A stretch of 34,476 nt of DNA, taken from the NCBI GenBank assembly GCA_017455665.1, contig JAFSZN010000116.1:1-34476 (forward strand). The letters run 5' to 3'. The stretch comes from Lentisphaeria bacterium (GTDB lineage: Bacteria > Verrucomicrobiota > Lentisphaeria > Victivallales > UBA1829). Made by a program: the position numbers and the translations under genes. Every line of letters begins with the position of its first letter. Position 1 is the stretch's first letter. The notes below the pieces were generated by a model. The model had not been told where the DNA came from. It did no database searches and was given only the letters and a program-made list of their open reading frames with translations. Shown one piece after another: positions 21,004 through 27,923 of the stretch.

Positions 21004-23259
21004 ATGCCAGACGGAGACGCACAATCTCTTCCGGCAGTGGAGGTTCTTATCAACTTATCGCTTGACAGGACCTTCGATTATTTGATCCCGCCGCACCTCA
21101 TCGGACGCATCCAGCCCGGCATGAAGGTCAATGTGCCGTTCGGCAAGGGCCGCAAGCCGCGTCCGGCGACCGTGACACGTCTGATCCCCCGTCCGGAGCG
21201 CGGCGACCTGAAGGAGATCATCGACATCTGCGGAGACGTTCCGCGGATCCCGGATTCCCTCGCAAAACTCGGCGCATGGATCGCCGAGTATTACTGCTGC
21301 ACTCGCGAGCAGGCGTTGCGCGCGCTGCTGCCGTCGGCGGTCCGCAGCGGCAAAGTCAAGCCCAAAAAGATACGCCGGTGCTATCTGGCGTCTCCCGAGA
21401 AGGCCGCCGCCTACCTTGAAAAAAACGGTGCGCGCGCCAAAGTCCGTGCGGAGGCCATCCAGTTCATCACGCTCCATCCCGGCGCACCGCCGGACACGGT
21501 CCAGGCGATGACCGGGGCGAAAATGCCCCAGCTCCGGGCTCTCGCGAAGGACGGCATCCTGAACATTGAGGAAGTCCGGCTCGACCGCGACCCGTTCCGC
21601 AATCTCAAAATCGTCCCGACATCTCCGCTCAAGCTCACGGGCGAACAGGGTGCGGCGCTGGACAAGATATTCTCCATGCTCGCGCCGGACCGTCCGCCCG
21701 CCTCGCCGCATGTGCTCCTGCTGCACGGCGTGACCTGCAGCGGCAAGACGGAAGTGTATCTTCAGGCGATCGCGCGCGTGCTGGAGCAGGGCGGCAACGC
21801 GATCGTGCTGGTGCCGGAAATCTCCCTCACGCCGCAAACCGTAACACGGTTCCGCGCGCGGTTCGGCGAACGCGTCAGCGTGCTCCACAGCGGCCTCACG
21901 CAGGGCGAACGCTACGACGAATGGATGAAGGTATACCGCGGCGAGGTCGACATCGCGGTCGGCGCACGGTCCGCCCTTTTCGCGCCGTTCCGCAACCTCA
22001 AGCTCATCATCGTCGACGAGGAACATGATTCCTCTTATAAGCAATCCGAAGCGCCGCGCTACAACGCCCGCGACGTGGCGGTGGTCCGCGGACGCATGGA
22101 GGGCGCACTCGTGATCCTCGGATCCGCCACGCCATCGCTGGAGTCCTGGCAGAACGCCGCCACGGGAAAATACGCGCTGGCATCCATGCCGAACCGCTGG
22201 GACCCGTCGATCGTGCTGCCGGCGGTCGAGATCGTCGACATGCGCCTCGAAAAAGACGACGAGGACCGCGTGCCGATGTTCTCGAAGCGCCTGATCGACG
22301 CCGTGCGCAGCCGGATCCAGGCGGGAGAACAAAGCATCCTCTTCCTGAACAAACGCGGCTACTCGCGCCAGCTCCAATGCGCCTGCGGATACGTTCCTGC
22401 ATGCCCGGACTGCTCCGTCGCCTACACCTACCACAAGAAAAACGCCTCGCTGATCTGCCATTTCTGCGGCAGGATCGTCCCCGCGCTCACGGCGTGCCCG
22501 GTCTGCGGCCAGTCCGAGTTCCATTATGTCGGCACCGGCACAGAGCGGATCGAAAGTCTCGCCGGGGCGTTGTTTCAGGGCGCGCGCATTGCGCGCATGG
22601 ACTCGGACACCATGACGAATCCGCAGAAATACGAGGAGGTCCTGTCGAGTTTTCGCCGCGGCGGCATTGACATCCTGATCGGCACGCAGATGATCGCCAA
22701 GGGGCTGGACTTCCCGAACGTCACGCTCGTGGGCGTGCTGAACGCCGACATGGGACTGTACCTGCCGGATTTCCGCGCGCTGGAACGCACGTTCCAGCTG
22801 CTGGCGCAGGTCGCCGGACGGGCAGGACGCGGCGAAGTCCACGGGCAGGTGATCATCCAGACGTTTTCGCCGGAGAATCCCGCGATCCTGTGCGCGGCGG
22901 AGCACTCCTGCAAGGCATTTTTCGAGGAGGAGCTCCCGGTCCGCAGGGAACTCCTGTTTCCGCCGTTCTCGCACCTCACGGTCCTGCATTTCGACGGCGA
23001 GGACCCGGTCATCATCGAGGCGAAATCCGCCGAGCTCGTAAAACGCATTGCGGATCGTTTCCCGGAACCGCTGGAGATCAGCGACGCGACGCCGGCGCCG
23101 ATCGAGCGCATCAAGGGGCGCTACCGGTATCTTGCCACGGTCCGGACGCCGCCGAACGCCGCGTTCCGCGCGTTTCTGCGCGCGGAGGTCATGAACTGGC
23201 GGCGGACGGTGAAAGACGTGGACCTGTACGTGGACGTCGACGCTCTTTCATTGCTCTAA
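21004..23259 (+). CDS. priA: Primosomal protein N' (replication restart helicase PriA)
   Basis: 3'-5' superfamily 2 helicase that reloads the replisome at stalled forks. The 751-aa chain has the N-terminal 3'BD (EVLINLSLDRTFDYLIPP, 13-30) and a winged-helix region. The helicase core has Walker A GVTCSGKTEVY (242-252), DEEHDSSYKQ (338-347), VILGSATPSLESW and the late motifs GTQMIAKGLDFPNV and QVAGRAGRGEV. The zinc-binding insertion has paired cysteines (CACGYVPACPDC, then CHFCGRIVPALTACPVCG), eight in all. Walker A has Cys where GVTGSGKTE is usual; the catalytic GKT is kept. It starts 19 nt after the last complete upstream structure, with only a weak ribosome-binding site. No partners PriB or DnaT are present. 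Confidence 0.95.
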   Translation: MPDGDAQSLPAVEVLINLSLDRTFDYLIPPHLIGRIQPGMKVNVPFGKGRKPRPATVTRLIPRPERGDLKEIIDICGDVPRIPDSLAKLGAWIAEYYCCTREQALRALLPSAVRSGKVKPKKIRRCYLASPEKAAAYLEKNGARAKVRAEAIQFITLHPGAPPDTVQAMTGAKMPQLRALAKDGILNIEEVRLDRDPFRNLKIVPTSPLKLTGEQGAALDKIFSMLAPDRPPASPHVLLLHGVTCSGKTEVYLQAIARVLEQGGNAIVLVPEISLTPQTVTRFRARFGERVSVLHSGLTQGERYDEWMKVYRGEVDIAVGARSALFAPFRNLKLIIVDEEHDSSYKQSEAPRYNARDVAVVRGRMEGALVILGSATPSLESWQNAATGKYALASMPNRWDPSIVLPAVEIVDMRLEKDDEDRVPMFSKRLIDAVRSRIQAGEQSILFLNKRGYSRQLQCACGYVPACPDCSVAYTYHKKNASLICHFCGRIVPALTACPVCGQSEFHYVGTGTERIESLAGALFQGARIARMDSDTMTNPQKYEEVLSSFRRGGIDILIGTQMIAKGLDFPNVTLVGVLNADMGLYLPDFRALERTFQLLAQVAGRAGRGEVHGQVIIQTFSPENPAILCAAEHSCKAFFEEELPVRRELLFPPFSHLTVLHFDGEDPVIIEAKSAELVKRIADRFPEPLEISDATPAPIERIKGRYRYLATVRTPPNAAFRAFLRAEVMNWRRTVKDVDLYVDVDALSLL

Positions 23260-23304
23260 AGGTTTCCTTTTTCCAAATTAATCAGGAAAAGTCGTATAAT
23301 TGAT

Positions 23305-23333
23305 TTGAATTTTCCCGCCTTTCGGTTTATAGT
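23305..23333 (+). promoter_or_regulatory. Putative promoter of the thioredoxin-fold protein gene
   Basis: TTGAAT (23305-23310), 17 bp, TATAGT (23328-23333). Transcription would start near 23340, about 85 nt before the ATG at 23426. GGAG lies 8 nt upstream of that ATG. Confidence 0.6.
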
Positions 23334-23425
23334 ATAGCAATCCCGGCGACTTTTTTGAGATGAAAAAAACGAATCCCCCCCATCGGTGTTGAGCAGGTCG
23401 AGGGGATCAAAATGGAGCATTTACC

Positions 23426-24589
23426 ATGAAATACGCCCTGTTTACACTCACTTTCGCGGCGTCCGTCTGCGCTGCGCCGGTCCTGTTTGCCGGCTCCGGC
23501 AGCCCGTTCGGCGGCGGCATGATGGACGACCTTATCAAACCTTACGACGACACAGCCATCGAGCTGCCGGGCGAAAGCACCCGCAAACCCTCCGTGTCGC
23601 GTTCCGCCCAGCTCGTCGACGACAGCACGACCGACTCCTGGGGCATGCGCGACGACTCTTCCTCTTCCGGGAAAAAGCCGTCTTCCTCCTCCGGTTCGTC
23701 CTCTTCCGCATCGTCCACGACTTCAACGAGATCCGGCAGCGCATCATCGTCTTCGTCGTCCTCGTCGTCCACGACCTCGACGAGATCGAAAAGCTTCACA
23801 GCCGACGGGACATACATCCCGTATTCGGAACGGTATCCGGAAGAGCAGAAGGAAAAATCGGAATCCGGTTTCGACCGGGATACATTCGATTCGGATTTCA
23901 ATCCGTTCAAGAACAACTACAAGTACAAGGACACGAACTACCAGCCGAACGGGACCCGTCCGGAATATGAGGAAACGCGCAGGAAGATCAAGGAAATATT
24001 GGGCGAAGGCGTGTCGAAAGTGATGGTCGACCCGAAAGCGGACGAACTGATCCACAATTCCGCCCGCAGCGCAACGCTGGAGGCTCCCGAGACGCCGAAC
24101 CGCTGGACGCGTGCGCCGAACGGCTGGTTCTGCGACTACGACGACGTGATGGAGAAGGCGCAGCAGACCGGAAAGGCGGTCGCCGTGTTCTTCCACAACT
24201 CGGACAACGACAATTCGCGCAAGTTCAAGACCGAGCGCATGGAGAACAACAAGTTCAAGAACAAAATGCACGACCGTCTGCTCGTCCTCTACATGGACTA
24301 CCCGGACAATGCCGGCACCAGCAAGGACAAGCGTTACCGCGAGCAGGCGGACCACAATACCAGGATCGCGGAAAAGTTCCATGTGTCGAACTATCCCACG
24401 GTCATCATCCTGAACTCCTCCGGCAGTGAGATCGGCCGCCTCGACAGCAATTCCAATTCGATCACGACGTTCGTGGAAAAGGCGGACAAGATCGTGCCGC
24501 AGCACGAGCAAAAGGAGAAAAAAGGCGGATTCAAGATCGGCGGAAGCATCGGAATGGGCGAATCCGGCGTCCATCGAACTTCGGACTGA
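23426..24589 (+). CDS. Exported Ser-rich protein with thioredoxin-like domain lacking CXXC
   Basis: 387 aa. A signal peptide (MKYALFTLTFAASVCAAPVLFAG, split after residue 20) is followed by a low-complexity Ser/Thr-rich segment at about 75-122, including a run of nine serines. A charged, Tyr/Asn-rich linker leads to a thioredoxin-like domain at about 230-365. There the first strand reads KAVAVFFHNSDNDNSRKF, with HNSDNDN where WCxxC would be expected. The cis-Pro loop (HVSNYPTVIILNSSG) and the preceding NTRIAEKF helix are kept. Redox activity by the standard mechanism is therefore unlikely; a binding or structural role is possible. The C-terminal Gly/Lys tail is GGFKIGGSIGMGESG. It has its own promoter. 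I do not recognise a named family. Confidence 0.78.
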   Translation: MKYALFTLTFAASVCAAPVLFAGSGSPFGGGMMDDLIKPYDDTAIELPGESTRKPSVSRSAQLVDDSTTDSWGMRDDSSSSGKKPSSSSGSSSSASSTTSTRSGSASSSSSSSSSTTSTRSKSFTADGTYIPYSERYPEEQKEKSESGFDRDTFDSDFNPFKNNYKYKDTNYQPNGTRPEYEETRRKIKEILGEGVSKVMVDPKADELIHNSARSATLEAPETPNRWTRAPNGWFCDYDDVMEKAQQTGKAVAVFFHNSDNDNSRKFKTERMENNKFKNKMHDRLLVLYMDYPDNAGTSKDKRYREQADHNTRIAEKFHVSNYPTVIILNSSGSEIGRLDSNSNSITTFVEKADKIVPQHEQKEKKGGFKIGGSIGMGESGVHRTSD

Positions 24590-24614
24590 ACCGGCTCCTG
24601 AGATCCGCCCCCCG

Positions 24615-25298
24615 ATGCTGAACTCCATCGCCGTCAACCGCGAACCTGTTCTCCTCGGAGACATCCCCGCCATCGCGGATGAATCGGACCGGACCGTCCT
24701 GGTGGTGCGGCATTCCATCCGCGAATCGCTTCGGGCAGGCTCGGTCGATCCCGACCTGACCCCGGAAGGGATAGAACTGGCACAGCAGTGCGGACATCTG
24801 CTTTCCGGGCTGGGGGATGACGTCCTCTTCGCCGCGTCTCCCCGAACACGGACACGCCGGACAGCGGAGTGCCTGATGGAGGGAGGCGGATTCCGGCGGC
24901 AGGAGGTCCGCGACTGCCCCGAGCTCGGCGACCTGACCATATTCTCGCGTCCGGTGGACTTCGAGGCAATGCTCCGCACACGCAACACGGAAAACGTGAT
25001 GCGCGAGTATTTTTCCACGGGCCATGCCGAAGGATTGAAGGACATGCGGCCCTTCGCCGAAGAGCTGCTGGCATACCTCACGGAAACGCCGTTCCCGGCA
25101 TCCCGCACGGTCATCGTGTCCCACGATGTGCTGGCGATGACGATCCTGAGCGCGTTGGGCGTCCGCACGTTTTTGGTCGAAGACTGGTGCGGATATCTGC
25201 ACGGGGTCCTGCTGACACGGGACCGGAAGGGTGTCTGGACGGCGTCGTATACGGTCCCGGACTATGACGCCGGGAAAAAACACCGCCTGTTCGTGTGA
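24615..25298 (+). CDS. Histidine phosphatase family protein (phosphoglycerate mutase-like)
   Basis: 227-aa cytoplasmic protein of the histidine phosphatase superfamily. The catalytic block is LVVRHSIRESL, with H33 as the predicted phosphorylated histidine and R32/R36 nearby, in place of the classic RHG. LTPEGIELAQQCGHLL and ASPRTRTRRTAE are the second conserved block, and H170 in VIVSHDVLAM is the second catalytic His. I chose the ATG at 24615, 25 nt after the previous stop. In-frame upstream codons exist but overlap the preceding gene and encode an Arg/Ser-rich out-of-frame shadow. The ribosome-binding site is weak. Substrate unknown: the superfamily includes phosphoglycerate mutases, cobalamin/sugar phosphatases and SixA. 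Probably co-transcribed with the preceding gene. Confidence 0.8.
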   Translation: MLNSIAVNREPVLLGDIPAIADESDRTVLVVRHSIRESLRAGSVDPDLTPEGIELAQQCGHLLSGLGDDVLFAASPRTRTRRTAECLMEGGGFRRQEVRDCPELGDLTIFSRPVDFEAMLRTRNTENVMREYFSTGHAEGLKDMRPFAEELLAYLTETPFPASRTVIVSHDVLAMTILSALGVRTFLVEDWCGYLHGVLLTRDRKGVWTASYTVPDYDAGKKHRLFV

Positions 25299-25385
25299 GT
25301 TTTCAGGGACTTTGCGGGGCATTTTGGATGCGCGCGTGTGAAAAAAACAGAATAAAAGCCTTTAAAACGTTAAATATCGCTTGAA

Positions 25386-25403
25386 ATCACGGAAAAACGT
25401 GAT
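25386..25403. promoter_or_regulatory. Inverted repeat, possible operator
   Basis: ATCACG, 6 bp, CGTGAT: a perfect dyad. It overlaps TTGAAA at 25381-25386 and TACTTT at 25403-25408, which form a weak -35/-10 pair with a 16-bp spacer. The position between these boxes suits a repressor site, but no regulator is linked. Confidence 0.3.
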
Positions 25404-25442
25404 ACTTTATGGGAAAAATATCCTTTTCAGCTGTTTTTGAAC

Positions 25443-25448
25443 TATAAT
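25443..25448 (+). promoter_or_regulatory. Candidate -10 box for the tandem binding-protein gene
   Basis: A perfect TATAAT 31 nt before the ATG at 25479, but no acceptable -35 at 16-18 bp. It competes with the TTGAAA/TACTTT pair at 25381-25408 as the promoter. AAAGG about 8 nt before the ATG is the ribosome-binding site. Confidence 0.35.
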
Positions 25449-25478
25449 ATCTTCATCCGCAATGGAGAAAGGTTTGTC

Positions 25479-26957
25479 ATGAATAAAATCTTCCGTCTCT
25501 TCGCCGTCCTGCTTCTCGGCGTCGCCCTCCTGCCGGCATGCTCCAAGTCCGGAAACAAGGGGAAACCGCTGATCGTCGCCTGTGAAGCATCCACCTCGCC
25601 CTACTGCTACTACACAGGACGGGAGGCAAGTCCGGTCGCGGGCATCGACGTGGACCTCATGGAATTGATCGGAAAGGAACTCGGACGTCCGGTCCAATAC
25701 AAGATCGTGCCGTTCCAGCAGATCTTCTCGCTCGTGTCCATGGGCAAGGCCGACATCGGCATGGCCGGCATAACCATTACTCCGCAGCGTGCCGAACGCG
25801 TCCTCTTCTCCTCCGTCTATGACGTCTCCTCGCAGGTGATCGTCGTGCCGAAAGGCTCCTCTCTCACGGATGAAACCTCCCTGAAGACCGCCCGCGTGGC
25901 CGCCCAGGAAGGCACCAGCGACCTCACGCTCCTTCGCGAACGCATCAAGCCGAGAATCGTCCTGCCGTTCCTCACGCAGGAGGAAGTGAACGCCGCCCTC
26001 ATCGACCGTCGCGCGGACGCCGCCGTGATGGACCGCATGCAGGCGGAACTTCTGGTCCGGGCGACCGGAGACGTGTTCAAGATCCTCGAAAAGCCGCTGA
26101 CCAAAGACCAGTACGGGCTCCTCTTCAACAAAAAGGACACCGAGCTTGCGGAAGCCGCAAACACCGTCATTGAAAAATTCAAGGTGGCGGGCACACTTCA
26201 GAAAAGCAAGACCAAGCACCTCAATGCGCTCAGCGGGCTCCCCACCGGCGCACAAACGAAAGAAGAAATCAAGCCGTTCATCGTCTGCGTCGAAACCTCG
26301 TTCGCTCCGTTCGTCTTCGTGGACAACAACCGCATCGTGGGCGTGGACATCGAACTCGCCGAGGCGATCGCCGCCGAACTCAAACGCCCGCTTGAGATCA
26401 GGGTCGTGCCGTTCACCGAGGTGATCCCGCTCGTCATGACCGGCGCAGCCGACATGGGCGCGTCCGGGATCTCCATCACGCCGGAACGTTCCGCCATGGT
26501 GCTCTTCTCCAAGTCCTACGAAGACGGCGTACGCAGAATCCTGGTGAACGACGACGCGACATTCGAAAAGCTCGAAGACCTGCTCGGCAAAGTCATCGGC
26601 GCCCAAAAAGGCACCACAAACGAGGACTTCGCCGTGAACCAGCTTCATGCGCGGGAAACATACCACTACGATACCGCCACGCTGGGCATCCTGGGGCTTC
26701 TCAACCACGAGATCGACGCCTATGTCGACGACGAGGGCGAAGCCGACCTTGCCGCCGGCAAGTACATCGGCAGAGTCAAAATGCTGAACATCGCCATCCC
26801 CGCCGAACAGTACGGATTCGTGTTCCAGAGCGGCAATGCCGAGGCGAAAGCCGCCGCGGACAAGGTCATCGACGAAAAACGCGCCAACGGCGAACTGCAG
26901 GCGCTTTTCCGCCGCTACAACACCCGCTACAAAGCGGTCGAATCGAACGGGATCTGA
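25479..26957 (+). CDS. Lipoprotein with two tandem family-3 solute-binding domains
   Basis: 492-aa lipoprotein: MNKIFRLFAVLLLGVALLPAC gives a lipobox with Cys21 (split: MNKIFRLFAVLL, LGVALLPAC). Two homologous amino-acid-binding (SBP family 3) domains follow. Domain 1 spans about 28-250 (SPVAGIDVDLMELIGKELGR, GKADIGMAGITITPQRAERV). Domain 2 spans about 260-485 (NNRIVGVDIELAEAIAAELK, GAADMGASGISITPERSAMV). The matched blocks show an internal duplication. No permease or ATPase gene and no membrane or signalling domain are present, so it is either a double-headed transport receptor with distant partners or a sensor. Domain 1 opens ACEASTSPYCYYTG, unlike the usual aromatic ligand pocket. A stem-loop follows at 26978-27018. 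Confidence 0.85.
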   Translation: MNKIFRLFAVLLLGVALLPACSKSGNKGKPLIVACEASTSPYCYYTGREASPVAGIDVDLMELIGKELGRPVQYKIVPFQQIFSLVSMGKADIGMAGITITPQRAERVLFSSVYDVSSQVIVVPKGSSLTDETSLKTARVAAQEGTSDLTLLRERIKPRIVLPFLTQEEVNAALIDRRADAAVMDRMQAELLVRATGDVFKILEKPLTKDQYGLLFNKKDTELAEAANTVIEKFKVAGTLQKSKTKHLNALSGLPTGAQTKEEIKPFIVCVETSFAPFVFVDNNRIVGVDIELAEAIAAELKRPLEIRVVPFTEVIPLVMTGAADMGASGISITPERSAMVLFSKSYEDGVRRILVNDDATFEKLEDLLGKVIGAQKGTTNEDFAVNQLHARETYHYDTATLGILGLLNHEIDAYVDDEGEADLAAGKYIGRVKMLNIAIPAEQYGFVFQSGNAEAKAAADKVIDEKRANGELQALFRRYNTRYKAVESNGI

Positions 26958-26962
26958 TCCCG
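26948..26962. repeat. Palindrome spanning the stop codon
   Basis: CGGGATC-T-GATCCCG, a 7-bp arm palindrome with a single central base, containing the TGA stop of the tandem binding-protein gene. With one unpaired base it cannot form a tight RNA hairpin, so it is more likely a DNA-level dyad or chance. Confidence 0.4.
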
Positions 26963-26977
26963 TCCGGACTGATTCCG

Positions 26978-27018
26978 GGGCGGAGCGCGCCGCAGAAAAG
27001 ACGGCATACGCTCCGCCC
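26978..27018 (+). terminator. Long stem-loop after the tandem binding-protein gene
   Basis: GGGCGGAGCG (26978-26987) pairs perfectly with CGCTCCGCCC (27009-27018), a 10-bp GC-rich stem. The 21-nt loop contains a nested GCCG/CGGC stem. Only GATTTG follows, so termination strength is uncertain. Confidence 0.5.
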
Positions 27019-27032
27019 GATTTGTCCCGCAA

Positions 27033-27078
27033 GGAGGCTGAGCCTCCACTGAAACAGTGTCTGGCTGCGCCCGGGCAC
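27033..27078 (+). repeat. Divergent copy of the hairpin repeat, upstream of larB
   Basis: Three adjacent small stems: GGAGGC-TGA-GCCTCC (27033-27047), CACTG-AAA-CAGTG (27047-27059) and a 22-nt element at 27057-27078 closing with CGGGCAC. The last differs from the pyrH-downstream element at four positions, all transitions. In RNA it still forms GUGUCUG/CGGGCAC with two G-U pairs. The order of a CACTG stem then a GGCT-R-CGC element repeats that at 11354-11398. Confidence 0.65.
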
Positions 27079-27098
27079 GAAAACGAGACTGAGACCAA

Positions 27099-27134
27099 GG
27101 CGGGATCCTGTCCGGTCCGATTCCCGCCCGGACA
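27099..27134 (+). promoter_or_regulatory. larB leader with two mutually exclusive stems
   Basis: Stem A pairs GGCGGGA (27099-27105) with TCCCGCC (27122-27128). Stem B pairs TGTCCGG (27109-27115) with CCGGACA (27128-27134). Stem B's left arm lies in the loop of A and its right arm overlaps A's end, so they cannot both form. This is attenuator-like, about 35 nt before the larB start. No known riboswitch class recognised. Confidence 0.4.
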
Positions 27135-27167
27135 AAGGCCACCCGCCATAGCAAGGAACCCTTTACC

Positions 27168-27923
27168 ATGGATGCAGGCAGAATACTCGACGATTTCCGC
27201 AGCGGGGCGATCACCCGCGAACAGGCGCTCGCGCTCCTGAACAAGCTTCCCTACGAGGACATCGGCTTCGCCAAGCTCGACCACCACAGGCAGATCCGGC
27301 GCGGCGGCATCGAGACCGTGTTCTGCGCGGGCAAGACGGCGGAACAGGTCCGCGCCATCTTCGAACGCTTCATCGCCGCGGGCGGAAACGCCATCGGGAC
27401 GCGCGCCACCGCCGAACAGGCGGAATACGTCCGCGCCGCCCTGCCCGCTGTTCAGTACGACCCCGTGTCGCGCCTGCTGTACATCATGGGCAATCCGAAG
27501 CCGCGGACCGGGTGCGTGGCGGTCTGCACGGGCGGCACGTCCGACCAGCCGGTCGCCGAGGAAGCCGCGAAAACCGCCGAGTTCTTCGGCGCTGAGGTGA
27601 AACGGTTCTACGACGTCGGCGTCGCCGGCATCCATCGCCTGTTCGCCTGCCTGGACGAGATCCGCACCGCGAACGCCGTGGTGGCAGTCGCCGGGATGGA
27701 GGGCGCGCTCGGCGGCGTGATCGCCGGGCTTGTCTCCGTGCCGGTCGTCGCCGTGCCGACGTCCGTGGGGTACGGCGCGTCCTTCGCCGGGATCGCCCCG
27801 CTCCTGACCATGCTCAATTCCTGCGCCGAAGGCATGTCCGTCGTGAACATCGACAACGGATTCGGTGCGGGCTACCTCGCCGCACGCATCAACTCGCTCG
27901 TCACACAGGGGAACCAGCCATGA
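27168..27923 (+). CDS. larB: Nickel-pincer cofactor biosynthesis protein LarB (NaAD carboxylase/hydrolase)
   Basis: First enzyme of nickel-pincer nucleotide (NPN) synthesis: it carboxylates the pyridine ring of nicotinic acid adenine dinucleotide and releases AMP. The 251-aa protein has an N-terminal LarB-specific region (ILDDFRSGAITREQALALL, LDHHRQIRRGGIETVFCAGK). A PurE-like carboxylase domain follows (VAVCTGGTSDQPVAEEAA, YDVGVAGIHRLFA, AVAGMEGALGGVIAGL, PTSVGYGASFAGIAPLL). GTSDQPVAEE is the LarB signature that separates it from PurE. AAGGA precedes the ATG by about 10 nt. Its stop overlaps the larC start (ATGA). The upstream leader holds alternative stems. Confidence 0.95.
   Translation: MDAGRILDDFRSGAITREQALALLNKLPYEDIGFAKLDHHRQIRRGGIETVFCAGKTAEQVRAIFERFIAAGGNAIGTRATAEQAEYVRAALPAVQYDPVSRLLYIMGNPKPRTGCVAVCTGGTSDQPVAEEAAKTAEFFGAEVKRFYDVGVAGIHRLFACLDEIRTANAVVAVAGMEGALGGVIAGLVSVPVVAVPTSVGYGASFAGIAPLLTMLNSCAEGMSVVNIDNGFGAGYLAARINSLVTQGNQP

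Noticed and set aside
23360-23392. Ten-codon frame (MKKTNPPHRC) in the leader of the thioredoxin-fold gene, with a Pro-Pro pair
   Set aside because: No convincing ribosome-binding site and no terminator/antiterminator pair after it; too short to support as a leader peptide.
25407-27635. Long open frame on the minus strand over the binding-protein and larB genes; similar long antisense frames at 14027-16549, 17574-19781 and 21055-22989
   Set aside because: All run antisense to well-recognised genes, have compositionally biased translations without family motifs, and follow from the high GC content with few stop codons.
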